Assembly (NCBI RefSeq): GCF_001939045.1
Contig: NZ_MKIM01000028.1
Span: 585,132-649,131, forward strand
Origin: Rhizobium oryziradicis
Lineage (GTDB): Bacteria > Pseudomonadota > Alphaproteobacteria > Rhizobiales > Rhizobiaceae
Direction: 5' to 3'
DNA length: 64,000 bases
Below are positions 1 through 8,940 of the stretch, piece after piece. Within the stretch, counting starts at the first letter, position 1, and every line of letters begins with the position of its first letter. The notes under the pieces are model-generated. The model made no database searches. It was not told the DNA's origin and was given only the letters and a program-made list of their open reading frames with translations. The position numbers and the translations under genes were made by a program.

Positions 1-1
1 G

Positions 2-82
2 ATTGGCTTTCGGGAAAAAACCGAAACGACTGGCTTCACCACCTATCTTGAACTGCCTTTATACAATGCGAGCGCACAATGA
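2..82 (+). CDS. C-terminal end of a sensor histidine kinase (partial)
   Basis: An open frame enters from the left edge and ends at the TGA at 80-82. Its last residues (...GFTTYLELPLYNASAQ) look like the closing strand of a histidine kinase ATPase domain, where G-x-T-x-x-L-x-L-P is usual. The stop overlaps the next start codon (ATGA), so the two genes are probably translationally coupled. A kinase of the TctE type is my inference from the neighbouring binding protein. Only about 26 residues are visible, so the call is tentative. Confidence 0.5.
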   Translation: MGFREKTETTGFTTYLELPLYNASAQ

Positions 83-1155
83 GCCGAAGATTCTCATTCT
101 TGTGTATGGCGCTGATGCTTGGCACCGCTCCCGCTTTTGCCGTTGAAGGCGAGAGAATTGTGTTTGCCGCGCCTGAGCGTGAGCAGGAGCGGCTTATCAT
201 TCACGCTGCGACGGATTTGGAGGCAATGCGGCCTTTGGTGTTGGATTTTCAACAGACGCAGCCCAATATCACTGTCGAAATCACGGATTATGTCACCAAT
301 GACCTTTTTCGAGAAGCGATGGCGGCCTGTACCTATGGGTCGCAAACCGCAGACATCCTGCTGTCGTCGTCGGTTGACCAATTGGTGAAGCTGGCCAATG
401 ACGGCTGCGCACGCGTCCATCAATCGTTTGAAACTGGATCAGTCCCCGATTGGGCCAATTGGCGAAGCGAGGTCTTTGGCTTCACGTTTGAACCTGCGGT
501 GTTTGTGTATGATGCAACGCGCGTTCCCAAAGAAGACGTGCCGAAAAGCCATGAAGCACTGGCGGATCTGTTGCGGCGCAAGCCAAGCCAATATCAGGGC
601 CGTATCGGAACCTATGATATCAATGCATCCGGTGTGGGCTATCTGCTGGCCTTTAATGACGCGCGCCTTGCTCCCACTGTTTATGGTCGCTTGCTGGAAA
701 GCCTGAGCCGAACGACAGCGGTTATCCGCTGCTGTAATAACGAGGTGCTGGGCGAGATTGCCAACGGCAACATTCGCATTGCCTATAATGTGCTTGGTTC
801 ATACGCCTATGCGGCGTATCTGAAAAACCCCGATCTGAAAATCGTTGTTCCGCGCGATTATACCTTGATTTTGTCGCGCGGTGCGATGATCCCTGTGCGG
901 GCCGCCAATCCTGATCTGGGAGCGCGTTTTCTGGACTATTTGCTGTCCGTGCGTGGGCGCAAAACCGCGAGAGACAAATCATTTTTCTTTGCCAATGGCT
1001 TTGATCTTCCGGCCGGTGTGGATGGCCCTTTGTCATTGATCGAATCCGGCATTGGCAGGCCGATTCGTATCGGCCCTGCGCTTCTCGCAGCACAAGACGA
1101 AGCCCAGCGCCGCCGTTTTATCCGCGATTGGCAGGACCTTATTTTAAGACGCTAG
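79..1155 (+). CDS. Periplasmic ABC-type substrate-binding protein
   Basis: The 358-residue product starts with a clear signal peptide (hydrophobic core at residues 7-18, cleavage after APAFA). The mature part has the two-lobe pattern of extracellular solute-binding proteins of the iron/molybdate type: an early 'ATDLEAMRPLVLDFQ' strand-helix, a ligand-loop 'TADILLSSS' and a late 'NPDLGARFLDYLLS' helix. No permease or ATPase gene follows. The ATG overlaps the stop of the preceding kinase fragment. This pairing suggests that the protein presents a ligand to the kinase instead of, or as well as, feeding a transporter. The ligand cannot be told from the sequence. Confidence 0.8.
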   Translation: MSRRFSFLCMALMLGTAPAFAVEGERIVFAAPEREQERLIIHAATDLEAMRPLVLDFQQTQPNITVEITDYVTNDLFREAMAACTYGSQTADILLSSSVDQLVKLANDGCARVHQSFETGSVPDWANWRSEVFGFTFEPAVFVYDATRVPKEDVPKSHEALADLLRRKPSQYQGRIGTYDINASGVGYLLAFNDARLAPTVYGRLLESLSRTTAVIRCCNNEVLGEIANGNIRIAYNVLGSYAYAAYLKNPDLKIVVPRDYTLILSRGAMIPVRAANPDLGARFLDYLLSVRGRKTARDKSFFFANGFDLPAGVDGPLSLIESGIGRPIRIGPALLAAQDEAQRRRFIRDWQDLILRR

Positions 1156-1195
1156 ACCACTTTGATAACGGAAAAAGCCATTTTGATATAAACGC

Positions 1196-1633
1196 TTACA
1201 ACAATCCAAGCTCGGCCAGTTCTCGCTTCATATCATCCGGCATATCGTCTATCTGAGCACCGCCAGCGGAGAGATCGCGCGGTGCATCTGCCTCCGCAAG
1301 GTAGCGCCATCCCTGGAACGGTCTGCGTGGCGCAGGTGTTGTTTCAATCACCTCCGGCCCCAAAACCAGCTCGCAGCGGTTTATCCCGTCGCTATCCGTG
1401 AAGCTGACGACATCCAGCAATTTTTGCCGAGCCGAAACCTGGCCCTTGATGATCCAGTACAGGGAGCCGCCATCCAGCAATTCATCAACCCGCTTGGGAA
1501 CCATGCGGGTCACATGCGAACTTTGCGGCGATAGGCCAGCCGACATCGCCACAAGGGCGCGTTCAGCCACCCAATGTTTCAGATCGTCGATACTCTCAGC
1601 ACCGACACATAGTTTAATCAAATGAAGCGCCAT
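1196..1633 (-). CDS. DUF1489 family protein
   Basis: The product of 145 residues starts MALHLIKLCVGAESIDDLKHW, which matches what I recall of the DUF1489 family, common and uncharacterised in Rhizobiales. The frame is open further upstream, to 1699, but the extra residues do not resemble the family, so I chose the internal ATG. The protein has no signal peptide or membrane segment and contains the stretch 'TRMVPKRVDELLDGGSLYWIIKGQV' in two halves of the fold. Its function is not known. It is followed on the same strand side by a tail-to-tail partner at 79-1155. Confidence 0.75.
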   Translation of the reverse strand: MALHLIKLCVGAESIDDLKHWVAERALVAMSAGLSPQSSHVTRMVPKRVDELLDGGSLYWIIKGQVSARQKLLDVVSFTDSDGINRCELVLGPEVIETTPAPRRPFQGWRYLAEADAPRDLSAGGAQIDDMPDDMKRELAELGLL

Positions 1634-1707
1634 AGCAGACGAAATATAGTTTTGCGCGCTGCCGTCAAGCCTGCTCGGCTGCGAAAGCGCCAGCATCACC
1701 CACGATA

Positions 1708-1947
1708 TTAATCCGGCATCAGATCAGAAATCTCGCCATGCGACACCAACAATCGCGGGTTTGCCATGCTACCACTCTCTTCATCCACAGTGACGGCATA
1801 AGCGGCAACGCCAATGCAGCGGGATGCCATGGAACTCGCCATTTTCTCTGCCGACGCCACACTGGACGCCTGCCGCATATCTCCGGGAACAATTCCGGCG
1901 CGATTTTTCTTGAACTGAACGATAATGATTTTTTCGGCGTCTGACAT
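1708..1947 (-). CDS. Small hypothetical protein (79 aa)
   Basis: I do not recognise this protein. The start ATG at 1947 is preceded by a purine-rich ribosome site (CGAGAGAAATATC), which is why the longer open frame to 2109 was not used. The product is soluble, begins MSDAEKIIIVQFKKNRAGIVPGD and holds an Ala/Ser-rich helix followed by a beta-like stretch (GVAAYAVTVDEESG). It sits 74 bases upstream of the DUF1489 gene on the same strand, so the two may be co-transcribed. Confidence 0.5.
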   Translation of the reverse strand: MSDAEKIIIVQFKKNRAGIVPGDMRQASSVASAEKMASSMASRCIGVAAYAVTVDEESGSMANPRLLVSHGEISDLMPD

Positions 1948-2230
1948 GATATTTCTCTCGCGTTTGTTCTTTTTATGTTCTGGTTTTGCCAACGTGTCAA
2001 GCAGTGTCTGCGCGCCTTGTGAAGGATTGTCTGGCTCGCATCGGCGATTCTCACCCTCATCAACGACTGGTTCGAGATGGGCTGGCAAGCCTGTGCATGG
2101 GTGGGGCACTTCACGTTCTGAAATGTACGTTTACTTAATATGACTTTCCATTTGACGATAATGCAGTCATGTCACTATCAAAGCTCCCGTTGGCTGTCGC
2201 TGGACATTGAAGAGATAAAGAGTGCAAAGC

Positions 2231-3598
2231 ATGGAAAACCCGGTCGCGTTGAATCGCCTCTCCGAAAATACCGTGTTCCGCAAGGGCGACGTTTTCGTTC
2301 TTTTTGGAGAATTGTTCGGTCGTGGATATGCGACCGGATTGCTGGATGAAGCCCGGCGCGCAGGTATGGACATTGTTGGAATCACCGTTGGACGGCGCGA
2401 CGAAAACAATGTCTTGCGTCCCCTCAATGATGAAGAACTGGCTGCGGCAGAGGCCCGGCTGGGTGGCAAGATCATAAATGTGCCGCTGATGGCCGGTTTT
2501 GACCTTGATGCGCCTGCTGGTGGCCCAACGCCAACCGATCTTCTGGCCAACATGACGCTGGAAGGGTGGGAGCAAGAGAAGCTGGATTGGGACCATCTCG
2601 CGCAGTGTCGCGACATTGGCACCGAGCGGTTCACCACAGCGCTCAAGCAGGTCATGAGCGTTCTCGACGGCATGATTGCTGATGGTCGCAACGTGTTTTT
2701 TGCTCACACCATGGCCGGCGGCATTCCGAAGGCAAAGGTGTTTCTGGTTCTGGCGAATCGCATCTACAAGGGACGCGGGTCCCGTCACATGTCGTCGCAA
2801 GCCTTGCTGGACAGCGACATGGGCAAGCTGATTTTGCAGAATTTCGACGAGGTTTCTGCCAACACCTTCAAGCATCTGATTGATTTCAGCGCAGCTATTC
2901 GTGAGCGTGTGGAAGCTTCTGGTGGCCAAGTGCGATACACGGCTTATGGTTATCACGGAACAGCCGTTCTGATCGATGGACATTATCGTTGGCAGACCTA
3001 CACCAATTACACGCAGGGCTATGCCAAGATGCGCTTGGAAAACATTGCCAAGCAAGCTTGGACGGACGGCGTAAAGGCAACGGTCTACAATTGCCCGGAA
3101 ATCCGCACCAATTCCTCGGATGTGTTTACGGGTATTGAACTGCCTTTGATTCCGTTGTTGCTTGCTTTGAAAAAAGAAAACGGTGGCGAATGGGCAGCCG
3201 AGCAATGGCAGGCATGCGAGCAGCTTCTTGCAGACGGTCACACCTTGGAGGACGTTTTCCTCAAGATCGGCAATATGCAGGCAAGCGCTGTCATGAGTCC
3301 GTTCTATGACTTTTCGGCCTGGCCGATGGCCAATAGCCAGGAACAAGCCGATCTCACCATCGGGACCTCCAATGAGATCACGCAGATGCACCGCGACAGC
3401 AAGGCGATGATCAGTGATCTGTTGAGTGCTCTGGTGGTCGAGGCAACAGGGCAGTTGATTTTTGCAGAATCATCCAATCCTTCTGCACCTGTGCAGTGGC
3501 TCAACCACGATATCGTTGCGCGCAGGCTGAATACGTCACACCAAAAGTCTGCGACAACGGTGACGGGGACAAAATTCTCGAACCTTGAGGTTGCTTGA
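2231..3598 (+). CDS. FabMG-like enoyl-ACP reductase family protein
   Basis: The 455-residue protein begins MENPVALNRLSENTVFRKGD and is cytosolic. It belongs to a strongly conserved family that databases name after FabMG, an enoyl-ACP reductase found by metagenomic selection; I give this from memory. A Rossmann-like start is visible (VLFGELFGRGYATGLLDEA) together with a 'FAHTMAGGIPKAKVF' loop and a Tyr-rich stretch 'YTAYGYHGTAVLI' that could hold the catalytic Tyr. The GTG nine bases upstream is an alternative start. The gene stands alone, followed by a strong inverted repeat. A role in reduction of an enoyl intermediate is family-level knowledge, not shown here. Confidence 0.65.
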   Translation: MENPVALNRLSENTVFRKGDVFVLFGELFGRGYATGLLDEARRAGMDIVGITVGRRDENNVLRPLNDEELAAAEARLGGKIINVPLMAGFDLDAPAGGPTPTDLLANMTLEGWEQEKLDWDHLAQCRDIGTERFTTALKQVMSVLDGMIADGRNVFFAHTMAGGIPKAKVFLVLANRIYKGRGSRHMSSQALLDSDMGKLILQNFDEVSANTFKHLIDFSAAIRERVEASGGQVRYTAYGYHGTAVLIDGHYRWQTYTNYTQGYAKMRLENIAKQAWTDGVKATVYNCPEIRTNSSDVFTGIELPLIPLLLALKKENGGEWAAEQWQACEQLLADGHTLEDVFLKIGNMQASAVMSPFYDFSAWPMANSQEQADLTIGTSNEITQMHRDSKAMISDLLSALVVEATGQLIFAESSNPSAPVQWLNHDIVARRLNTSHQKSATTVTGTKFSNLEVA

Positions 3599-3694
3599 TA
3601 GCATAGCAGCCCTGCCGGGATCTGTTTGGTAATCTCTTCGTTTCGCTCTATACGGACCTGAGCAACAGAACCTGAGAACGATCTTTGCGCTTTC

Positions 3695-3730
3695 GTCGCT
3701 CACCATTGATCATAGTCTATGGTGAGCGAC
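3695..3730. terminator. Perfect 11-bp inverted repeat between the FabMG-like gene and dusA
   Basis: The arms GTCGCTCACCA (3695-3705) and TGGTGAGCGAC (3720-3730) are perfectly complementary with a 14-base loop. The motif lies 97 bases after the upstream stop and 33 bases before the dusA start. It may be a terminator of the upstream gene, although only a short T-rich run (ATTCTTT) follows, or an operator in the dusA promoter. Confidence 0.5.
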
Positions 3731-3762
3731 ATTCTTTGCGCAAAAATGAGAGAAAACGCGAC

Positions 3763-4800
3763 ATGACCTCCACGGCCGAAAAGCCCGGAAATTCGGGATT
3801 TTCACACTATTCCAATGGCAAGGTGTTTGCCGTTGCGCCTATGATCGATTGGACCGATACATTTTGTCGCCGGTTCCATAGGCTCCTGACGCGCAACGCG
3901 CTGCTCTATACCGAAATGATTGTTGCGGACGCTATTCTTCATGGCAAGCGTGATCGACTGCTGGATTTTGATGCCAGCGAACATCCGCTGGCCTTGCAAT
4001 TGGGTGGCTCGGATCCGCATAAGCTGGCGGAAGCGGTGCGGATTGCGAGTGATTGGGGCTATGATGAGATCAATCTCAATGTCGGCTGTCCATCTGATCG
4101 CGTACAGGCAGGCACCTTTGGCGCATGTCTGATGCGCGAACCGGAGACAGTTGAAGCCTGTATACGCGCCATGAAGACCGCATCTTCGGTTCCCGTGACG
4201 GTAAAATGCCGAATCGGTGTTGATGATCAGCAGCCAGAAGATGTCCTGCCCGATTTTCTAAAGCGGATGATTGGGGCAGGGGCGGATGCGATTTGGGTCC
4301 ATGCGCGCAAAGCCTGGCTGAAAGGCCTGAGCCCCAAAGAAAACCGCGAGGTCCCTCCGCTCGACTACGCCTTGGTCTATCGCATGCGCGAAGAGAACCC
4401 GGATGTCTTCATTGGCATCAATGGTGGAATTACCACGCTGGAGGACGCGTCAGAGCACCTCAAGCATGTTGATGGCGTCATGCTGGGCCGCGCGGCCTAT
4501 AATAATGCGACCATTTTAACCGGGGTCGATTCTCAAATTTACGGCTGCCCGGAAATGCCAACCGATTGGGATGCAATACGCGATTCCATGATGGAACAGG
4601 CGGCACGGCATATTGCGCAAGGCGGCAGGTTGGTGCATCTGACCCGCCATATGGTGGGTCTGTTTCAAGGGTTTGCGGGTGCCAGACGGTTTCGCCAGAT
4701 CTTGTCAGCTGATGGACCAAAGCCCAATGCGGGGCCTGAGGTTATTGCGCAGGCTTTTGCAGCCGTTGATATCGAGGCCGGGCTCGTCAGGTCTGCCTAA
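3763..4800 (+). CDS. dusA: tRNA-dihydrouridine synthase A
   Basis: DusA is an FMN enzyme that reduces uridine to dihydrouridine in the tRNA D-loop. The 345-residue product has the FMN-barrel start 'APMIDWTD' (residues 25-32), the motif 'NLNVGCPSDRVQ' and the 'GACLM' loop (residues 120-124) whose Cys acts as the general acid in the family. 'VKCRIG' and 'GINGG' phosphate-binding strands follow. I used the ATG at 3763, which has AGAGA upstream, because the 26 residues from an earlier TTG do not match the family. The gene appears to be transcribed alone. Confidence 0.93.
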   Translation: MTSTAEKPGNSGFSHYSNGKVFAVAPMIDWTDTFCRRFHRLLTRNALLYTEMIVADAILHGKRDRLLDFDASEHPLALQLGGSDPHKLAEAVRIASDWGYDEINLNVGCPSDRVQAGTFGACLMREPETVEACIRAMKTASSVPVTVKCRIGVDDQQPEDVLPDFLKRMIGAGADAIWVHARKAWLKGLSPKENREVPPLDYALVYRMREENPDVFIGINGGITTLEDASEHLKHVDGVMLGRAAYNNATILTGVDSQIYGCPEMPTDWDAIRDSMMEQAARHIAQGGRLVHLTRHMVGLFQGFAGARRFRQILSADGPKPNAGPEVIAQAFAAVDIEAGLVRSA

Positions 4801-4815
4801 TTGTTTGCAAACAAA

Positions 4816-4841
4816 AACGGCGCTCCGTGAGGAACGCCGTT
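4816..4841 (-). terminator. Rho-independent terminator of the cold-shock gene
   Basis: AACGGCG...CGCCGTT forms an 11-bp stem with one mismatch. On the minus strand it is followed directly by TTTTTGTTTGC, so it terminates the leftward csp transcript. It may also stop dusA read-through from the other side. Confidence 0.8.
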
Positions 4842-4877
4842 CGAAATAACCTCGCCAAAATGGCGAAGGCGAAACAA

Positions 4878-5090
4878 TCAAGCAGCGCTGATGTTTACAG
4901 CCTTAGGGCCTTTGCCCATGCGGTCAGCTTCTGTGTCGAAAGTCACTTCCTGACCGTCGCGCAGAGTCTGAATGCCAGCAGCCTGAAGAGCGGAAATGTG
5001 AACGAATACGTCCTTCGCACCGCCTTCTGGAGTGATGAAGCCGAAGCCCTTGTCCTGATTGAAGAATTTTACAACGCCTTTAATGGCCAT
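4878..5090 (-). CDS. CspA-family cold-shock protein
   Basis: The 70-residue product is a single cold-shock domain that binds single-stranded nucleic acid. RNP1 (KGFGFI) and RNP2 (VFVHI) are both intact, preceded by the typical 'GVVKFFNQD'. I chose the ATG at 5090, giving the usual family length, over a 16-residue upstream extension. A leader of up to about 200 bases upstream with a small GGAGG/CCTCC hairpin (5216-5230) could be the long 5' UTR common for cold-shock mRNAs. Confidence 0.93.
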   Translation of the reverse strand: MAIKGVVKFFNQDKGFGFITPEGGAKDVFVHISALQAAGIQTLRDGQEVTFDTEADRMGKGPKAVNISAA

Positions 5091-5637
5091 GGGATAAGTC
5101 CTTTTCCCTTGAGTTTTTAGTAGTGCTTCGCCCGGCACCCGGATGAAGCATTGATCGCCCCTTCACAAAGAGGCAGGTCGGTAGTCGAGATAACGGGGAA
5201 AAGACGTCTACCATCGGAGGTTAAGCCTCCAGCGCCGCAAAGCCATCAAGGGCCAGTCGCGGTGATACAATCAGTCCAGTCTCCGGGATCATAAATACCC
5301 GAACAGGCGATTATTTATAGGAAATCTGCCCGACCGGCAAGCATATATGACGGTTTGAACTCAAAATACGCGTGCCCACGGCTGGCAAGAAACCCGATTT
5401 TTCTAATGCTCTTAAAAAACCACTGAATATGAAGGGGTCGGTTTTTCCCGTGGCAATGATAGCCACCACTCTCAGGATCATGATGGCAGCCATTTGAGTC
5501 GAGACCGCCACCATGCGCAAAAGCGGCCTGTTTTAACGCACTGCTGCCCGTGTGGAAAACTGTGGGAGGGTCTTACGGAACATTGACGACATCCACATAG
5601 AAACTGGCCTGAATGTCATCTCGAAATTTTAGAGAAG
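5091..5637. other. Long non-coding stretch between csp and tRNA-Lys
   Basis: No convincing gene is present. The right part carries the csp promoter and leader on the minus strand and, near 5600, the downstream flank of the leftward tRNA gene. A 69-residue open frame on the minus strand at 5311-5520 has no ribosome site or family-like features. I see no riboswitch that I can name. Confidence 0.5.
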
Positions 5638-5713
5638 TGGTGAGAGCGATGGGATTCGAACCCATGACCTACTGATTAAAAGTCAGTTGCTCTACCGGCT
5701 GAGCTACGCTCTC
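5638..5713 (-). tRNA. tRNA-Lys (anticodon TTT)
   Basis: On the minus strand a full cloverleaf can be drawn: acceptor GAGAGCG/CGCTCTC, D-arm with AGCCGGTAGAGC, anticodon stem ACTGA/TCAGT around loop CTTTTAA (anticodon TTT), and T-arm ATGGG-TTCGAAT-CCCAT. Discriminator A and an encoded CCA complete the 76-nt gene. It stands alone. Confidence 0.97.
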
Positions 5714-5916
5714 CCAAGCGAGGCAAATCAGCGCCTCAGGAAGTGGCCGGAACATAGTCACGCGGATGTTTTGGGTCAACCTAAAAAAGTGAGATTTTGC
5801 AGCTTTTTAACAGGCCATTGTTATGAAACAGCAAAAAAAGATGATTGGCATGTGATGGCAAACAGCGCTACCACATGCAAAAATCTGTTGCATCTGGTAA
5901 TATCTCGGGGGAAATC

Positions 5917-6666
5917 GTGTCTATTGCTGAAATACCGTTTTTAACGGCGCTCATCGCGGGCACCCTATCATTCCTCTCACCCTGCGTATTGCCATTGGTG
6001 CCACCTTACCTGTGCTACATGGCGGGCGTGAGTGTTGAGCAGTTTCGAGGCGGCTCAACCGTAGCTGTTGATACACGCATGCGCAGCGGTGTTATCTTTT
6101 TTGCGCTGTGCTTTACGCTCGGATTTGCCACCGTGTTTGTGGCGCTCGGGGCAGGAGCCTCCACCATCGGCATGATGTTGCGCCAGCATCTTGATATTCT
6201 CTCCAAGATTGGTGGCGTGATCATCATCATCATGGGTTTGAATTTTCTTGGCCTTTTTCGCATTGGTTTGCTGGCGCGTGAAGCGCGCTTTTCAAGCGGC
6301 GGCAAACCTGCAACCCTCACTGGCGCGTATGTGATGGGTCTTGCCTTTGCCTTCGGCTGGACGCCGTGTATCGGTCCGGTTCTCGGGGCAATTCTTGCCG
6401 TTGCCGCTGCCCGTGACACTGTGGGGCAGGGTGCTGTGCTGCTGGCCGTCTATTCGCTGGGCTTGGCCATTCCATTTTGGATCGCAGCGGGCTTTTCCGG
6501 GGCGTTCATGCGGTTTCTCACGCGCTTTCGCCGCCATCTTGGTCTGGTGGAAAAGCTGATGGGCCTGCTGCTGGTGCTCACAGGCCTCGCTTTTATCTTC
6601 GGATTTGTCACCGATCTGGCGATCTGGTTTCAGCAGAGCTTTCCGGTTCTCTCAAGAATCGGATAA
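5917..6666 (+). CDS. ccdA: CcdA-type thiol-disulfide membrane transporter
   Basis: CcdA passes electrons across the inner membrane to periplasmic thioredoxin-like proteins for cytochrome c maturation. The 249-residue protein has six hydrophobic segments and the two family half-motifs, 'LSPCVLPLVPPY' (Cys about residue 23) and 'GWTPCIGPVLGA' (Cys about 151), whose cysteines form the redox pair. The GTG at 5917 with GGGGGAAA upstream gives the normal start; the open frame reaches back to 5845. It lies alone between the tRNA and the convergent UbiH-type gene. Confidence 0.9.
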   Translation: MSIAEIPFLTALIAGTLSFLSPCVLPLVPPYLCYMAGVSVEQFRGGSTVAVDTRMRSGVIFFALCFTLGFATVFVALGAGASTIGMMLRQHLDILSKIGGVIIIIMGLNFLGLFRIGLLAREARFSSGGKPATLTGAYVMGLAFAFGWTPCIGPVLGAILAVAAARDTVGQGAVLLAVYSLGLAIPFWIAAGFSGAFMRFLTRFRRHLGLVEKLMGLLLVLTGLAFIFGFVTDLAIWFQQSFPVLSRIG

Positions 6667-6711
6667 ATCCCTGCATGCATCCGCTTTAATCGGTCTTTTC
6701 GAACCAAAGCT

Positions 6712-7920
6712 TTAAAACCGCGACGTGATCTTGCTTCGCAGCATTTCGGGAAAAGCGCCCAGTCCTTTGCCGGGAGATACCCCCTCGCGCATGACAAACT
6801 GGCGCAGCGGCGATAAACTCGACAGCAGATGAATACCCGCCGCCCGTACCATCTGAACCGGCAGAAATGGTGACAGCAGTGAACGGTTCAACAAATCGAC
6901 ACTTGCGGTTCTGCTCAAAACATCCACCTTGCGGCGGTGGTCAAAACGGTTGCCAATCGAAGCGCTGATCGGTTTACTCAGATCTTCGCCTACCAATTCG
7001 TCGAGCACCATCACATCGCGCAGGCTCAAGTTCAGACCTTGTGCACCAATTGGCGGAAATGCATGGGCGGCTTCCCCCACAAAGACAGCGCGTCCCTTGC
7101 CATAGCGCAATGCTGTCATGCCCGACAAAGGCCATGCCTGCACGCCATTCTCAATGGTCACCTGACCAAGCAAGGATTGCATGCGCTGTTCCACGATTTT
7201 GCCAAGCTCTTCCATTGGCAGTGCCATCAAGCGTTCGGCTTCTTTCGGCTGCACCACCCACACAAGGCTGGAGCGGTTGCCGTGCAAAGGTACCTGCGTG
7301 AAGGGGCCGGATTCTGTGTGAAACTCTGTTGATGTGTTGTTGTGTGGCAAAGCGTGGGCAAAATTCAGCACCACAGCCGTTTGCGGATAAGACCAGGTGC
7401 GCACAGACACGTTAGCTGCTTCGCGCGTCAGGGATTTGCGTCCGTCAGCACCAATAACCAGATCAGCTCCAAGCTCGGTTCCATCATCAAGCGTCACCAC
7501 GGCATCATCATTGCCAAAGTGAACAGAGGATGCGTTGTTGCGATAGAGCGTGATGTTGGGTTCACGCGCAATCGCTGCTTCAAACGTGGCCAACAACTCC
7601 GTGTTGCTAAAATTATAGCCAAAGGCGGGCAGGTCGATTTCCGAGCTCAAAAAGCTCGCTGGCGGGGCTCGCAACAAACGCTGTGTGCCATCAATGATTC
7701 GCATTGTTGAGAGCGCTTCGGCTTTTGGCTGCAAATCCTCCCACAGGCCAAGGCGATCCAAAAACCGAATCGATTGATCCATCAATGCGGTTGTGCGCTG
7801 GTCCTGAGGATGGGCCTTGCCGCAGACGAGAGCCACTTTGCGCCCGCGCCGGGATAGCGCAATCGCGGCCACCGAACCGGCAAGACCTGCTCCAACGATA
7901 ACGACCTCTTTTTTATCCAC
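6712..7920 (-). CDS. UbiH/UbiF-family FAD-dependent hydroxylase
   Basis: Members of this family hydroxylate the ubiquinone ring at the membrane. The 402-residue product has the dinucleotide-binding 'VIVGAGLAGS' at residues 7-16, the second FAD motif 'LVIGADGRKSLTR' and the third 'GEAAHAFPPIGAQGLNLSLRD'. The GTG at 7920 is preceded by AAGGAG at six bases, a far better start than the ATGs 33-36 bases upstream. Usual third motifs read GDAAH; the GEAAH here is a small variation. Which ring position is hydroxylated cannot be decided; UbiH or a broad UbiL-like enzyme are both possible. Confidence 0.85.
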   Translation of the reverse strand: MDKKEVVIVGAGLAGSVAAIALSRRGRKVALVCGKAHPQDQRTTALMDQSIRFLDRLGLWEDLQPKAEALSTMRIIDGTQRLLRAPPASFLSSEIDLPAFGYNFSNTELLATFEAAIAREPNITLYRNNASSVHFGNDDAVVTLDDGTELGADLVIGADGRKSLTREAANVSVRTWSYPQTAVVLNFAHALPHNNTSTEFHTESGPFTQVPLHGNRSSLVWVVQPKEAERLMALPMEELGKIVEQRMQSLLGQVTIENGVQAWPLSGMTALRYGKGRAVFVGEAAHAFPPIGAQGLNLSLRDVMVLDELVGEDLSKPISASIGNRFDHRRKVDVLSRTASVDLLNRSLLSPFLPVQMVRAAGIHLLSSLSPLRQFVMREGVSPGKGLGAFPEMLRSKITSRF

Positions 7921-8214
7921 CGGCCTGCTCCTTGATGGTATTCCCAACTGCATCATTCGATATAAAGTGCGACAGCGAACCTTTATACGCCTTATAGGGC
8001 GCAACGTCTTTTAGATGTAATGCTGTACTCGAATAAAATCCATGGGCCGAATTGGCGCAGTATGAGAAGAAATGCCCAAAGAGCAGCAATAAAAATTGCC
8101 GAAAAACATGGGGTTTACGCGCTGAACCCTATGAAGCGCCGTTTGAAAGGTTGCATTTGAAAGGGATTCGGAGAATATCGCGCCCACCGATCATAGGGAC
8201 AAAACCGGCGAACC

Positions 8215-8940
8215 ATGAAGATTTTCAACTACAAGCGTGTACCCTATGCGGAAATCCGCGCCTTTTCCGTGCATATTCTCACGGCGTCGGGATCGTTTCT
8301 CGCATTTTTGGGTGTTGTGGCTGCCGCCGACAAAAATTTCACCAGCATGTTCTGGTGGCTGGGGCTCGCGTTGCTGGTCGATGGCATCGACGGTCCAATT
8401 GCCCGAAAAGTGAGGGTCAAGGAAGTTCTGCCCAATTGGTCGGGTGATACGCTTGATAACATCATTGATTACGTAACCTATGTGCTGCTGCCGGCTTTTG
8501 CACTCTATCAAAGCGGCATGATCGGGCAGCCCTGGTCATTTGTTGCGGCCGGAATGATTGTTGTATCGAGTGCCATTTACTACGCCGATACAGGTATGAA
8601 AACCGAGGAGTATTTCTTCTCCGGCTTCCCTGTGGTTTGGAATATGGTGATCTTCAGCCTGTTTGTGATCGATGCCTCGGCAACAACGGCCATGACGGTC
8701 GTGGTCATCTCGGTTCTTTTGACCTTCCTGCCCATCAACTTCCTCCACCCTGTGCGTGTCAAGCGGTTGCGAATCCTCAATCTGGGCGTCTTTTTCGTGT
8801 GGAGCGCTCTGGGCATTTATGCGCTGTTGATGGATTTTTCCACACCGTATTTCGTGCAGATACCCTTCATCGCAACTGGCGTCTATCTCTATGTTATTGG
8901 TGGTGTTTTGCAGATTTTCCCTGCCTTGGGCCGAGATTAA
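8215..8940 (+). CDS. pcs: Phosphatidylcholine synthase
   Basis: Pcs joins choline directly to CDP-diacylglycerol, giving phosphatidylcholine; the route is typical of rhizobia, Brucella and relatives. The 241-residue membrane protein starts with 'YAEIRAFSVHILTASGSFLA' and has the CDP-alcohol phosphotransferase signature as DGIDGPIARKV...WSGDTLDNIIDY (DG-x2-AR-x(n)-G-x3-D-x3-D, about residues 59-85). About seven membrane helices follow. The sequence is very close to what I remember of Sinorhizobium and Agrobacterium Pcs. A 210-base promoter region separates it from the divergent ubiH-like gene. Confidence 0.93.
   Translation: MKIFNYKRVPYAEIRAFSVHILTASGSFLAFLGVVAAADKNFTSMFWWLGLALLVDGIDGPIARKVRVKEVLPNWSGDTLDNIIDYVTYVLLPAFALYQSGMIGQPWSFVAAGMIVVSSAIYYADTGMKTEEYFFSGFPVVWNMVIFSLFVIDASATTAMTVVVISVLLTFLPINFLHPVRVKRLRILNLGVFFVWSALGIYALLMDFSTPYFVQIPFIATGVYLYVIGGVLQIFPALGRD

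Noticed and set aside
2135..3391. 418-codon open frame on the minus strand opposite the FabMG-like gene
   Set aside because: Shadow of a strongly conserved plus-strand gene; no family-like motif or ribosome site.
5638..5713. tRNA-Lys as an integration target
   Set aside because: Flanking genes look like core genes and no integrase or direct repeat of the tRNA end is nearby.
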